This document shows, in pieces, positions 35,878-44,981 of a stretch of DNA of 64,000 bases (the first letter of the stretch is position 1; each line of letters opens with the position of its first letter). The notes under the pieces were generated by a model. That model was given only the letters and a program-made list of their open reading frames with translations. It was not told the origin of the DNA and did not search any database. Source of the stretch: CAZJAT01 sp964544145 (GTDB taxonomy: Bacteria > Hydrothermota > 32-111); the NCBI GenBank assembly GCA_964544145.1, contig CAZJAT010000009.1, forward strand, positions 1 to 64,000, written 5' to 3'. The translations under genes and the position numbers were made by a program.

Positions 35878-36376
35878 AAATCATGAACCTCAAAAACCAT
35901 TCTATCATTCAGAGGATGCTGACTTGATAGGAGATGTGCGTGTCGGCGATTATGTTTCAATATGGTTCAAGACAGTTCTGCGGGCTGATATTAATTATAT
36001 TAAAATTGGGAATTATTCAAATATACAGGATACATCAGTAGCACATGTAACAGAAGAATTGCCAGTAATATTGGGTGATTATGTAACTGTCGGTCATAAT
36101 GTAATCATGCACGGATGCAATGTTTCAGATTATGTACTGCTTGGCATGGGGTCAATTATTCTCGATAATGCCAAGATAGGAAAGGGATGTATAATCGCTG
36201 CTGGTGCTGTTATAAAGGAAAACACAGTAGTTCCTGATTTTTCACTTGTAGCCGGTATTCCGGGCACAGTTAAAAAAACATTAGATACTTCTGTTATTGA
36301 ACAGCTGAAAAAACATGCATTATCATACGTTGATTATGCAAAACAGATGAAATCTGACAGCATCGTGAGTGGTTGA
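35861..36376 (+). CDS. Gamma-class carbonic anhydrase-like protein
   Basis: A left-handed beta-helix protein of 171 residues with hexapeptide repeats (for example IGDVRVGDYVSIW, IGKGCIIAAGAVI). The zinc ligands are His62, His79 and His84 (AHVTEE, VGHNVIMHGC). This group (YrdA/PaaY/CaiE-like) includes gamma carbonic anhydrases, but many members have no proven activity. It overlaps rex by 17 bases, and GGAG precedes its ATG. Confidence 0.88.
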   Translation: MLIKVKNHEPQKPFYHSEDADLIGDVRVGDYVSIWFKTVLRADINYIKIGNYSNIQDTSVAHVTEELPVILGDYVTVGHNVIMHGCNVSDYVLLGMGSIILDNAKIGKGCIIAAGAVIKENTVVPDFSLVAGIPGTVKKTLDTSVIEQLKKHALSYVDYAKQMKSDSIVSG

Positions 36377-36400
36377 CTGTAACAATTTTCATGTTATTAT
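36373..36400 (+). promoter_or_regulatory. Sigma-70-type promoter, leaderless start of SLH lipoprotein
   Basis: TTGACT (36373-36378) and TATTAT (36395-36400) are separated by 16 bases. The predicted start, about seven bases after the -10 box, falls on the ATG at 36407. No ribosome-binding site is present. Confidence 0.7.
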
Positions 36401-36406
36401 AAAAAT

Positions 36407-36979
36407 ATGAAAAAATTTATTATTAATATTGTAATTATATTACTGATATTCAGTAATTGCACATTATTCCGTAGAACTCCCCAATCTTTGAATTCATTTG
36501 TTTCACGAACAGAAAATTACAGCGAACTGAGATATATCATTCAATCAGATGCAATAAGCAGATTAGACTGCGCATATCTGTTTGCAATGTATTTTCCTCA
36601 GCAGACAATGATTGAATACAGCAGTATTCCACTGGACCTGCGTGTTAAATTATATTCTAAAACTGCATATTCAACCGTAGTAAGAGGCATTATGCAGTTA
36701 TTTCCCGACAATACATTCAAACCTGATGAAAAGATTAGCAGATATCAATTGGCCATATTCTTTACCCGGTATATCACAATGGTTGATCCTTTTTTTGATA
36801 AAGGTATGAAGAATATAATTATAAAGGATGTTGACAGCAAATTCTTTGCATATAAACCGGTTAATACAGTTGTATCAAGAAACATTATGGAATTAGACAA
36901 TGGCCAATTCAAACCCTATGATTATGTTTCAGGCAATGAAGCTGTTGAATATTTCTACAGACTAAGCAGGTTTTACTGA
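36407..36979 (+). CDS. Lipoprotein with S-layer-homology-type domain
   Basis: A lipoprotein signal peptide ends at Cys18 (LIFSNC). The 190-residue protein carries at least one SLH-like segment (MQLFPDNTFKPDEKISRYQL, then AIFFTRYI) and a second, weaker one near the C-terminus (ELDNGQFKPYDYVSGNEA). SLH domains usually bind the cell wall or surface polymers, so this probably links the outer envelope to the wall. Its own promoter directly precedes the start codon. Confidence 0.7.
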   Translation: MKKFIINIVIILLIFSNCTLFRRTPQSLNSFVSRTENYSELRYIIQSDAISRLDCAYLFAMYFPQQTMIEYSSIPLDLRVKLYSKTAYSTVVRGIMQLFPDNTFKPDEKISRYQLAIFFTRYITMVDPFFDKGMKNIIIKDVDSKFFAYKPVNTVVSRNIMELDNGQFKPYDYVSGNEAVEYFYRLSRFY

Positions 36980-36981
36980 GA

Positions 36982-38208
36982 ATGGCTCTCTCTATAACAA
37001 AGGTTTCAAGAAACAGTATTCTCAGAAAATATAATATCAGGGCTGGTGATACGATATTATCTGTTAATAATAGGGATATTCATAATTTTGAAGGAATATT
37101 GTTTGAATCAGATAATGATTCAATGTTGCTTAGAATAAAGACAGAAAAAGAGATTATCATTTCCATTTTAATAAATCGAGATGATTATGTCAGGATTAAC
37201 ACTGAATTCCTTGAAGGAAAGATCATGTCCTGTGTAAACAATTGCATGTTCTGCTTTGTTAACCAGAATCCGAAGAATCTGCGTAAATCATTATACGTGA
37301 AAGATGATGATTACAGACTTTCCCTCTCTTATGGCAATTATATCACATTAAGCAATTTGAATTCTTCACATCTAAAGGATATAATAGAACATCATTTCTC
37401 TCCATTATATGTTTCCATACATGCAGTAAATGACAATATCAGGAAAAAACTCTTTGGACGTGAAAACTCCCTTGATAAACTGAATGAACTTGTCAATAAT
37501 GCAATACATATACATGCTCAGATAGTGCTTGTTAAAAATGTTAATGATGGTGAATACCTTTTTGAGACATTGGCATATGCAAAAAAGAATAAATTTCTAT
37601 CAGTTGGAATTGTTCCTTGCGGATTAACAAGATTCAGGGAACATCTCCCTCACATTGAATCTATTGACCGTATTTATGCTAAGCATATAATTGATTCAGT
37701 AAATGCCTGGAAAAAAAGAGAAAAAGCATTCAATATATATATTGCTGATGAATTTTATTTAAAGGCCGATTACAGTGTCCCTTTAAATTCATATTACAAT
37801 GATTTCCCTCAAATTGATAATGGTATCGGCATGGTGAGAGATTTTCTCAATGCTGTCAAACCCTATAAACATATGAATATTATGGAAAATTACAGGATAA
37901 TAACTGGTAAAGATTTTGGTATATTTTTAATAAATAATGGTATATTCAGTAATAGCGTAAGTACAATCACAAATACCTTTTTCGGAGAAACGGTTAGCGT
38001 TACCGGATTACTCTCGGGACAGGACATAATAAATTCATTGACAAATATCAATGAGAAGCATATTATTCTCTTTCACAGCATTTTCAATGATAATGGTATT
38101 ACAGTTGATAATATGACCATCAGGGATATAGAAAATAAAACGCATAAAAAATTGCACATTATCTATGAATACAAAGATATAAAGGAATATTTAAATGTCA
38201 ATAATTAG
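36982..38208 (+). CDS. PDZ-radical SAM protein of the DUF512 family
   Basis: Residues 1-70 form a PDZ-like domain (RAGDTILSVNNRDI). The radical SAM motif Cys84-x3-Cys88-x2-Cys91 (CVNNCMFC) follows. The rest matches the DUF512 proteins (COG1625), including SIHAVNDNIRKKLFGRE and a C-terminal SVTGLLSGQDI segment. The function of the family is not established. It commonly lies next to der, as here, where the two genes overlap by 14 bases. Confidence 0.85.
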   Translation: MALSITKVSRNSILRKYNIRAGDTILSVNNRDIHNFEGILFESDNDSMLLRIKTEKEIIISILINRDDYVRINTEFLEGKIMSCVNNCMFCFVNQNPKNLRKSLYVKDDDYRLSLSYGNYITLSNLNSSHLKDIIEHHFSPLYVSIHAVNDNIRKKLFGRENSLDKLNELVNNAIHIHAQIVLVKNVNDGEYLFETLAYAKKNKFLSVGIVPCGLTRFREHLPHIESIDRIYAKHIIDSVNAWKKREKAFNIYIADEFYLKADYSVPLNSYYNDFPQIDNGIGMVRDFLNAVKPYKHMNIMENYRIITGKDFGIFLINNGIFSNSVSTITNTFFGETVSVTGLLSGQDIINSLTNINEKHIILFHSIFNDNGITVDNMTIRDIENKTHKKLHIIYEYKDIKEYLNVNN

Positions 38209-39490
38209 TATAATCGGAAAACCCAATGTAGGTAAATCAACACTGTTCAACAGACTCATAGGCAAAAGGGATGCAGTAGTCCATTCAACACCAAATTTAA
38301 CACGTGACAGACATTATGGCGAATTTGAATGGAGAGACAGAATATTCACACTCATTGATACAGGAGGCATTGGCGAAACACAGGACACTGCATTTATCAA
38401 AGCTGTTGAAGAACAAGCTGATATTGCAATAAATGAATCTCATCTGATATTATTCATTGTAGATAATAGGGAAGCAATCACATCGGATGATTATTATATT
38501 GCCGAAAAACTACGCCCATATAAGGATAAGGTCATCCTTGTTGTCAATAAATGGGATAATCAGAATGATATTATTACATCTGATGCATATGAATTAGGGA
38601 TTGATTGTATTTTCCCTGTATCAGCAGAACATCAGATCAATACAGATTCATTGAAGAATGAGATATATTCAATGCTTCCCGAGAGAAAGAACAGAAGGGT
38701 TGATGGTATCAGAATAGCAGCAGTGGGCAAACCAAATGTAGGGAAATCCAGCTTTATAAATGCTATTATGAAAGATAACAGAATGATCGTATCAGAAACA
38801 CCCGGAACCACCAGAGATGCGGTAGACACACATATGAATTATAAAAATCTTCATTTTATACTTGTTGATACTGCCGGCATAAGGAGAGCATCAAGGATAC
38901 ATGAACCTACAGAATATTATACTGTTCTCAGAAGCAAATTGGCTATGAAAAATGCTGATATTGTTGTAGTAATCATTGATGCCTCTGAACAGATATCAAA
39001 ACAGGATAAGAAGATTATTGAGGAGGCAATTGATTCACTGAAACCTGTAATGATATGCTTTAACAAAACAGATATCATTGTCAGTGAAGATAAGAATGAA
39101 TATTACAAAGCATTACGCAGCGAATTCCCATATGCAGAGCACATACCAATCATAAATACTTCATTCAAAAACAATAAAAATGTATTCAAGGTTATAGACA
39201 AAAGTATTGAATTGTATAATATGCTGCCACTCAAAATACCTTCTGCACAGCTCAATATACTGCTCTTTGAGATCATTGCACATAAAAAACATCCTATAAA
39301 AAAGAATAGAAGGGTGCGTTTTTACCGCTTATATCAGATAAGGGAAAACCCGGTGAAATTTGTTGTAGAATCATCATTAGGGGCAAATGTTGACAAATCA
39401 TATAAAAATTATATAATTAATTCAATAAGGGCATCATTACCTTTCAATGAAATAAATTTCAGGGTTTATTTCAGGAGTAAAAGCAAGTGA
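38195..39490 (+). CDS. der: Ribosome biogenesis GTPase Der (EngA)
   Basis: Der is a double GTPase needed for 50S subunit assembly. The first G domain begins IGKPNVGKSTLFNRL (residues 6-20) with DTGG and NKWD. The second begins VGKPNVGKSSFINAI near 177-191 with DTAGIRR and FNKTD. A KH-like domain fills the C-terminus. The 431-residue length is normal. The ATG lies inside the DUF512 gene. Confidence 0.96.
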   Translation: MSIISIIGKPNVGKSTLFNRLIGKRDAVVHSTPNLTRDRHYGEFEWRDRIFTLIDTGGIGETQDTAFIKAVEEQADIAINESHLILFIVDNREAITSDDYYIAEKLRPYKDKVILVVNKWDNQNDIITSDAYELGIDCIFPVSAEHQINTDSLKNEIYSMLPERKNRRVDGIRIAAVGKPNVGKSSFINAIMKDNRMIVSETPGTTRDAVDTHMNYKNLHFILVDTAGIRRASRIHEPTEYYTVLRSKLAMKNADIVVVIIDASEQISKQDKKIIEEAIDSLKPVMICFNKTDIIVSEDKNEYYKALRSEFPYAEHIPIINTSFKNNKNVFKVIDKSIELYNMLPLKIPSAQLNILLFEIIAHKKHPIKKNRRVRFYRLYQIRENPVKFVVESSLGANVDKSYKNYIINSIRASLPFNEINFRVYFRSKSK

Positions 39491-40110
39491 ATATTATTCT
39501 TAAAACATTGATTTACCTTGTCTTAACATATATTATTGCAGGTATACCTTCAGCATATATTATTACAAAGCTTATATTGAAAAAGGATATTCGCACAATA
39601 GGTTCCGGTAATGTGGGAGCCACTAATGTATATAGAGCAGGCGGCTTGAAATTAGCAATACCAGTGTTTATATTTGATTTTTTAAAGGGTTTTGTTCCAA
39701 CATTTATATCATTCTTTGTATTCAACAGGAATGCCGAGATATCTGTTATTGTAGCAGTTGTTGCAATTATAGGGCATATATTGTCACCTTATCTCAAATT
39801 TAAGGGCGGTAAAGGTGCTGCAACATCATTTGGGGCATTTATTGTAATATTCCCAATACCAATAGCAGCAGTTCTTGCAGTATTTTCTCTTATTGTACTG
39901 ACAACTCGTATGGTGGCATTAGGTACAATAATAGCTGCATGCACATTTCCCGTCTTTTATTATATATTTGGATATATTCTCCATTTTTCACCTCCATTTA
40001 AGTATTCAATATATCTGCTTGCTCCGATGATACTTATATGTGCATTCATTATATTCAAACATAAATCCAATATTTCACGAATGATTAAAGGTAAGGAAAA
40101 TAAGATTTGA
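39487..40110 (+). CDS. plsY: Glycerol-3-phosphate acyltransferase PlsY
   Basis: PlsY is the membrane enzyme that transfers acyl groups from acyl-phosphate (made by PlsX) to glycerol-3-phosphate, the first step of phospholipid synthesis. The diagnostic loops are present: IPSAYIITK, GSGNVGATNVYR and KFKGGKGAATSFGAF. About seven helices and 207 residues fit. The start is GTG, overlapping der by four bases. plsX lies in the fatty-acid operon at 44982. Confidence 0.94.
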   Translation: MNIILKTLIYLVLTYIIAGIPSAYIITKLILKKDIRTIGSGNVGATNVYRAGGLKLAIPVFIFDFLKGFVPTFISFFVFNRNAEISVIVAVVAIIGHILSPYLKFKGGKGAATSFGAFIVIFPIPIAAVLAVFSLIVLTTRMVALGTIIAACTFPVFYYIFGYILHFSPPFKYSIYLLAPMILICAFIIFKHKSNISRMIKGKENKI

Positions 40111-40436
40111 AAGAAAAACTGTACTATTCAATCAAGGAAGTATCTGAACTGACTGGATTGAAACCCTATGTTCTGCGTTTCTGGGAGAATGAATTCAAGG
40201 AATTGAAACCGAGAAAGTATAATGGCAATAGACGTATGTACACTGATAAGGATATTGAGACAATTAATACTATAAAATTTCTGCTATATAAGAAAAAATA
40301 TACAATTAAAGGTGCATGTCAAGTATTAAAAGACAAGAATCAGGTGAAACAGTTGAAGCTGCAGTTTGAGGAGGATATTGACAAAAATGGCATCCTCAAT
40401 GAATTAAAGAAAATTTTGCTAATATTAAGGGGATAA
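40107..40436 (+). CDS. MerR-family transcriptional regulator
   Basis: A 109-residue protein with a MerR-type winged helix over residues 5-75: YYSIKEVSELTGLKPYVLRFWE, then RRMYTDKDIETINTIKFLLYKK. A short coiled-coil tail follows and there is no sensor domain or metal-binding cysteines. It starts at TTG, overlapping the plsY stop by three bases. Its targets are unknown. Confidence 0.8.
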   Translation: MKEKLYYSIKEVSELTGLKPYVLRFWENEFKELKPRKYNGNRRMYTDKDIETINTIKFLLYKKKYTIKGACQVLKDKNQVKQLKLQFEEDIDKNGILNELKKILLILRG

Positions 40437-40440
40437 TTCA

Positions 40441-41127
40441 ATGAAGAAGAAACATTATAGACTATTCTTGAGCACAGACAGTCAGGCAACAGCCAATCTG
40501 GTCGAAAAATCCTTTAAATCATTTGGTTTTTCTGTTAAGGTAACACCGAATTTGAAGAATATTATTGCCAATCTAAGAGAGTATGGTCCTGACATATTTG
40601 TTATTGACACAGATATGAATGATTTTGACTGTGATGATATGTGCTCATTGCTAAGTGATACAGAAGACTTAAAGAATCTGCCTATTATTATACTGACACA
40701 TACACAGCAGGATGCAATGGTTAATAAACATCTTCTGTCATGTATATATGATTATGTGTATAAACCGGTCAATCCCAATGAACTGCTTTCAAGGGTTCAG
40801 ATTGCAATATATATGAAGAATAAAATTGCTGAAATGCTGGAACTTGAACGTGAACACTATGTACGTGCAACTGCTACCACCATGCTTCATGAGATAAATC
40901 AGCCCCTATCTGTCATTCTGCTGTCCACAGAATTGCTGGAAACTCGTATACCGAGGAATGTGGGGGATAAGGAACATCATTATATCAATAAGATCAAGCA
41001 ATCCATAAATTCAATTACAGATATACTGTACAGACTCAATTTGGTGGCAGGAGAGGATTATAAGGCGGAAATAATTGATTATACATGCGAAGAAGTAATG
41101 CTTAAATTACCCACTTCCTTGTTATAG
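40441..41127 (+). CDS. REC-HisKA protein, upstream part of a frameshifted REC-HisKA-REC gene
   Basis: Residues 1-122 form a receiver domain with the phospho-acceptor Asp in FVIDTDMND and Lys in YVYKPVN; the acidic pair is weak (LSTDS). A helical linker leads to a HisKA dimerisation domain with TMLHEINQPLSVILLSTELL carrying the phospho-His. No HATPase domain follows. The frame ends at 41127, but the sequence right behind it reads as a second receiver domain in another frame, so this and the next entry are probably one gene broken by the loss of a base near the CCC at 41110-41112. Confidence 0.75.
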   Translation: MKKKHYRLFLSTDSQATANLVEKSFKSFGFSVKVTPNLKNIIANLREYGPDIFVIDTDMNDFDCDDMCSLLSDTEDLKNLPIIILTHTQQDAMVNKHLLSCIYDYVYKPVNPNELLSRVQIAIYMKNKIAEMLELEREHYVRATATTMLHEINQPLSVILLSTELLETRIPRNVGDKEHHYINKIKQSINSITDILYRLNLVAGEDYKAEIIDYTCEEVMLKLPTSLL

Positions 41128-41471
41128 ATGATATTGATGAAGTGAGAGAATCCATTATTGAAATATTGAAGAATGAACATCTAGATGTACTGAACGCTTC
41201 TGATATCATCAATGCAGAGAAGATTATTTCTGCTGAGCATCAGAATGTTTCCACTATTTTCTGCGATTTAAGGATTGGTAAGCGAAGCGGAATGGAATTA
41301 TATCATACAACAATGAAAATAGATCCTGATATTAATTTTGTCATTATTACCGGTTATCCTATGAAAAAAGAGACACGGCATATAGTCAGTGAATTAAAGA
41401 TCCCTGTAATAAATAAGCCATTTACAAGACGAAGGATACTCTCTGCCCTGAAGCATCAGAAAGCGAGATAG
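41106..41471 (+). pseudogene. Receiver domain, downstream part of the frameshifted gene (no start codon of its own)
   Basis: In frame with the GTG at 41142, the sequence upstream to 41106 reads THFLVIDDIDEVRESIIEIL, the first strand and acidic pair of a receiver domain. This stretch follows a stop at 41103-41105 and contains no ATG, GTG or TTG. The domain then has Asp in FCDLRIGKRSG and Lys in VINKPF, so its fold is complete. The GTG at 41142 would delete the DD pair. A single missing C in the run at 41110-41112 of the preceding ORF would restore one continuous protein. Programmed -1 frameshifting or a sequencing error are alternatives to mutation. Confidence 0.6.
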
Positions 41472-42052
41472 GTTTCTTTAAGCACATCTATTGAGTATGC
41501 TGAATTGAGTTTCTTCATTCGCTCCATTTCTTTTCTGCTGACAGCAATTCTCACATATATCTTTTCCTTGAAATCCTCGCTTAATACAGATACCTGCGGA
41601 TTATTGTTGAGATAGCGGATCAATTCGCCATGTTTCTTATAATCAGTTGTGATATTCATTATGAATCCCTTTTCCAATTTTCTCAATTTAACAGATGACA
41701 GAAGATCTGTGCCTGTATGCGTGTATGCTCTTACCAAACCGCCTATACCGAGTTTAATGCCGCCAAAATAACGTATTACTGAGATAATAACATTATAGAG
41801 GTCATTTTTCTCCAATACATTGTAAAGCGGTTTGCCTGCAGAATTTCGGGGTTCATTTGCATCAGAAAACTTATATGTATTATCTGCTAATCTGAATGCA
41901 TAAACAATATGGCTTGCATCTGTAAATTCCTTATGCAATTTGTCAAGAATATGTTCAGCACTTTCCAATGAATCAACATAATCAATAAAACCGAGAAAAT
42001 GCGATTTCTTTATTATGTATTCATTCCTCTGCTTATCTGTTATTGTGTGCAT
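41456..42052 (-). CDS. YigZ/IMPACT family protein
   Basis: A 198-residue protein with the IMPACT N-terminal domain: KKSHFLGFIDYVDS at the start, HIVYAFRL, FSDANEPRNSAGKPLY and VIRYFGGIKLGIGGLVRAY. A smaller C-terminal domain (DUF1949-like) follows. The family is conserved and may act in translation control, but its role in bacteria is unclear. Its 3' end overlaps the convergent receiver gene by 16 bases and its start overlaps the transporter gene by 20. Confidence 0.88.
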   Translation of the reverse strand: MHTITDKQRNEYIIKKSHFLGFIDYVDSLESAEHILDKLHKEFTDASHIVYAFRLADNTYKFSDANEPRNSAGKPLYNVLEKNDLYNVIISVIRYFGGIKLGIGGLVRAYTHTGTDLLSSVKLRKLEKGFIMNITTDYKKHGELIRYLNNNPQVSVLSEDFKEKIYVRIAVSRKEMERMKKLNSAYSIDVLKETYLAF

Positions 42053-42917
42053 TTATTTTCCTTATCTCAGGTGATATTGCATATAGAACAGGTACAATTG
42101 CTATTAATTGATATATATTCATGCTTTCATGCAGAAATATAATACTCAGAATAACGGCAAATACGGGTTTCAGAAAAAAGACCATTGATCCCCTTTCCAC
42201 AGGTATTGCCTTAAGACCCCTGAAATATGATAAATAACCGGCTCCAGTAACAATAATGCCCATATACAGCATAATAATAATTCCCTTAAATGTTATATTT
42301 ACCGCAATATGCTCATTAAAGAGAAATATGAATGGTATGTACATAATTGAACCTGCTAAAAAAGAGAGGAATGTTACAAACAGATTTCCATATTTCAAAA
42401 CAAAATCCCTTGCTAAAACAGTATATATGGCAAACAGTAATGAAGATACAAAGGAAAATGACAATGCAATAAGGGGATTCTTGAAATCCGAATTAAGTGA
42501 AAATGTAATAATTACAGCAATCCCTATTAATCCGGATACAAGCTTTAATATCATTGTTCTGTTGAACTGTCGCGTGCGTACACCGATTATGAGATATATA
42601 AATACAGGATTTGAGGATATCATAATTGCTGGAATTGACGCATTGCCATTATGAACGGCAATCTGCAAAGCCCCCATACTAAAGAAAACACTAAGTATGC
42701 CTAAACCCATTATTTTCAAGATATCCGATAATGGTGATGTCTTCAATTTCTTTATATTAGACCTGTCTTTGAGAAAAAAAGGCATCATAAAGAGCATACC
42801 AAGAAAGAATCTTAGAAATGTCATTGAAAAAGGACCTATATCCATATGAATCATCCTGCTTACTACTTCCATTGTGCTAAATACAAGCACAGTGAATATC
42901 AGAAACAGGTAATTCAT
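42033..42917 (-). CDS. EamA/DMT-family transporter
   Basis: A 294-residue membrane protein with about ten hydrophobic helices arranged as two EamA repeats (roughly 5-135 and 150-285). GPFSMTFLRFFLGMLFMMPFF is in the first repeat and VERGSMVFFLKPVFAVILSI in the second. This group exports small metabolites; the substrate cannot be predicted. It is the middle gene of a three-gene minus-strand operon, overlapping both neighbours. Confidence 0.85.
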   Translation of the reverse strand: MNYLFLIFTVLVFSTMEVVSRMIHMDIGPFSMTFLRFFLGMLFMMPFFLKDRSNIKKLKTSPLSDILKIMGLGILSVFFSMGALQIAVHNGNASIPAIMISSNPVFIYLIIGVRTRQFNRTMILKLVSGLIGIAVIITFSLNSDFKNPLIALSFSFVSSLLFAIYTVLARDFVLKYGNLFVTFLSFLAGSIMYIPFIFLFNEHIAVNITFKGIIIMLYMGIIVTGAGYLSYFRGLKAIPVERGSMVFFLKPVFAVILSIIFLHESMNIYQLIAIVPVLYAISPEIRKINAHNNR

Positions 42918-44242
42918 TGAACCGCTGTTGAGTCAATTATTTCAGGGAAAAAATTATATATCATCTTATCCGAAAAAGACTTGCTTATTAATGCCAATGA
43001 ATCCAAAAATGAGCGCAGTATGAGATCTTTCCTATTGAGATAATATGTATTGGCTAAATTAAATGCCATCATAGTATCGAGGGGATTGAGTTCATAAGCA
43101 TTTTTAAAGTACATTTCAGCTTCAAAATAATTTCCTAATTTATAATAATTGCTACCTATAAATGAATTAATAAAAATCATCATGGCAGTATCTGAATCTG
43201 AGGGCATCCGAGAAAGCATTTCCAGTGATTTGTCATATTGACCATCAAAGAAATAGGACTGAACAGATGTCCTTGATGTGAAATTTTCATTGAGTGACAG
43301 TTCATTATAATATGCATTTGCTCTCTCATAATAATCATGTCTAAACATTGCATCCGCAATTTGCTCAATAATATTATCATTAAATGTGAATATCAATTCT
43401 CTGTGCATGTCAAATGTGTCCAATATAAGCGAATTCCCGGTTGCCTGCTCAATTGATATCATATTTTGATATATGAATACAGAATCAGGATATATCTGCC
43501 TCATCCGCATAAGAGCGCTTACACATGAATCAGTCTTGCCTGATTGATATAACGTGTAGCTCAGATTACTATATGCTCTGTAATTGAGACTCGTTTCAAT
43601 TAGCGAGTTAAATACAGATGAAGCAGCGGAATATTTCTTATTTTTTGAGTATGTCTTTCCAAGCAGCATCATATATGGATTTTTATTATAGTATTTTACC
43701 AATTGAGCAAGAATTTTTTCAGCTTTTTCATAATTCTTATTATTATAAAATATTACACCCGCTCTATACAATGCATATTCGTGTTTTGGATCGCCTTTAA
43801 TAGTATTCAATGCATAATAAAGTGATGAATCCATTTTGTTGATGCTGTAAAAATATGCTGATTTCAATTCCTTCAGCCGTATCTCAGAGCAGTTTTCCGC
43901 ATATACCTTATTGAGATATGTGCTGTAATCCGGATGATTGATTTTATCCATTATCAATAATCTTAAATATCTGCTTTCAATATCATCCTCTCTGCTTATT
44001 GCTGATTCAATTATATTCAGAGCATTATCATATATGCCATTAATATAGTAAGCATAAGATTTATAGTAAAATCCCTCTGCTCGCGATGAATCAATGTCAA
44101 TAATGAGATTAGATAAATTCAGCATCTGTTCTGTTTTTCCCTCAGAAAAAGCAGTTTCAAGAGAGTCAAGATAATTACTGTACATATCTGCATAAATAGG
44201 GGATACCAGAATAATCAGTATAAGAATCAAAATCCATTTCAT
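42914..44242 (-). CDS. Secreted TPR-repeat protein
   Basis: A signal peptide (MKWILILILIILVSPIYA) precedes at least nine TPR-like repeats over residues 20-430 (for example AEGFYYKSYAYYINGIYDNA, KNYEKAEKILAQLV, LGNYFEAEMYFKNAYELNP). It is probably periplasmic and acts as a protein-binding scaffold. I start it at 44242 because the signal peptide begins there and the promoter lies immediately upstream; a longer frame from 44290 would cross the promoter and add an implausible leader. Confidence 0.78.
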   Translation of the reverse strand: MKWILILILIILVSPIYADMYSNYLDSLETAFSEGKTEQMLNLSNLIIDIDSSRAEGFYYKSYAYYINGIYDNALNIIESAISREDDIESRYLRLLIMDKINHPDYSTYLNKVYAENCSEIRLKELKSAYFYSINKMDSSLYYALNTIKGDPKHEYALYRAGVIFYNNKNYEKAEKILAQLVKYYNKNPYMMLLGKTYSKNKKYSAASSVFNSLIETSLNYRAYSNLSYTLYQSGKTDSCVSALMRMRQIYPDSVFIYQNMISIEQATGNSLILDTFDMHRELIFTFNDNIIEQIADAMFRHDYYERANAYYNELSLNENFTSRTSVQSYFFDGQYDKSLEMLSRMPSDSDTAMMIFINSFIGSNYYKLGNYFEAEMYFKNAYELNPLDTMMAFNLANTYYLNRKDLILRSFLDSLALISKSFSDKMIYNFFPEIIDSTAVQ

Positions 44243-44251
44243 ATATATGGT

Positions 44252-44279
44252 ATTATATAAAATAATTGATTTTTGTAAA
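44252..44279 (-). promoter_or_regulatory. Promoter of the minus-strand TPR operon, near-leaderless
   Basis: On the minus strand TTTACA (44279-44274) is followed after 16 bases by TATAAT (44257-44252). The start expected near 44245 is only about two bases from the ATG at 44242. There is no ribosome-binding site. Confidence 0.75.
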
Positions 44280-44347
44280 GTGCATTTCATTTATTTATTA
44301 TATAAATTTAATAGAAATTTATTATATAACAAAAATGAAATCATTTA

Positions 44348-44375
44348 TTGACATATATTATTATTTTAATATAAT
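44348..44375 (+). promoter_or_regulatory. Promoter of yceD-fatty acid operon, near-leaderless
   Basis: TTGACA (44348-44353), 16 bases, then TATAAT (44370-44375). The expected start at about 44382-44384 is next to the ATG at 44385. No ribosome-binding site is present. It is divergent from the TPR-operon promoter about 70 bases away. Confidence 0.85.
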
Positions 44376-44384
44376 TGCTTTTCT

Positions 44385-44795
44385 ATGATTACAATTAATC
44401 TGGCAGTATTACCGCCAAGCCATTCGCATCAGGAATATCAGTGGATTCTCCCAGAAGAGGGGTTTTATCCCTTTAATGAGTCTATGGATATTACAGGTAT
44501 ATTTGAAGTAAATAACAGACATGACAATGATTATGCCTTTAATGGGCACATTTTATTCACCTTAAACGCAGAATGTGACAGATGTGCAGAATCATTTAAC
44601 AGCAGTTTTAATGAAGAAATTATGTTTATTATTAAGAAAAACTCTGATATAGAGGATATTGACATTATCCCAGCAAACAGTAATATTATTGATTTAACAA
44701 GTTATATAAGAGATATAATTTTAACAGCTATACCTATGAAAAATCTATGTAATAAATGCATGGATGAAAATGAAACAGTACAAGGAGGACATTAA
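44385..44795 (+). CDS. YceD/DUF177 family protein
   Basis: A 136-residue member of the DUF177 family, which nearly always precedes rpmF, as here. It shows the conserved ECDRCAESF and a second pair CNKC near the C-terminus, probably a zinc site. Relatives are linked to 23S rRNA accumulation, but the mechanism is unknown. It is the first gene after the promoter at 44348, and its stop is directly followed by rpmF. Confidence 0.85.
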   Translation: MITINLAVLPPSHSHQEYQWILPEEGFYPFNESMDITGIFEVNNRHDNDYAFNGHILFTLNAECDRCAESFNSSFNEEIMFIIKKNSDIEDIDIIPANSNIIDLTSYIRDIILTAIPMKNLCNKCMDENETVQGGH

Positions 44796-44981
44796 ATGGC
44801 ACTACCTAAGAAACGTTCATCGTCAACAAGAGGCAAGAAGAGAAGAACACATTGGAAATTGTATAAAGCTGAACTCATTGTTTGTCCCAATTGCGGCCAT
44901 AAGATGAGAATGCACAGAGTTTGCCCTGAATGCGGACATTACAGAGGCAAGGAGATGATAACTATTACAAAAGAGGTATAA
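44796..44981 (+). CDS. rpmF: 50S ribosomal protein L32
   Basis: A 61-residue zinc-ribbon ribosomal protein. It starts MALPKKRSSSTRGKKRRTHW as expected and carries CPNCGHKMRMHRVCPECG, the four zinc ligands. AAGGAGG precedes the ATG. The yceD-rpmF-plsX order is strongly conserved in bacteria. Confidence 0.97.
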   Translation: MALPKKRSSSTRGKKRRTHWKLYKAELIVCPNCGHKMRMHRVCPECGHYRGKEMITITKEV

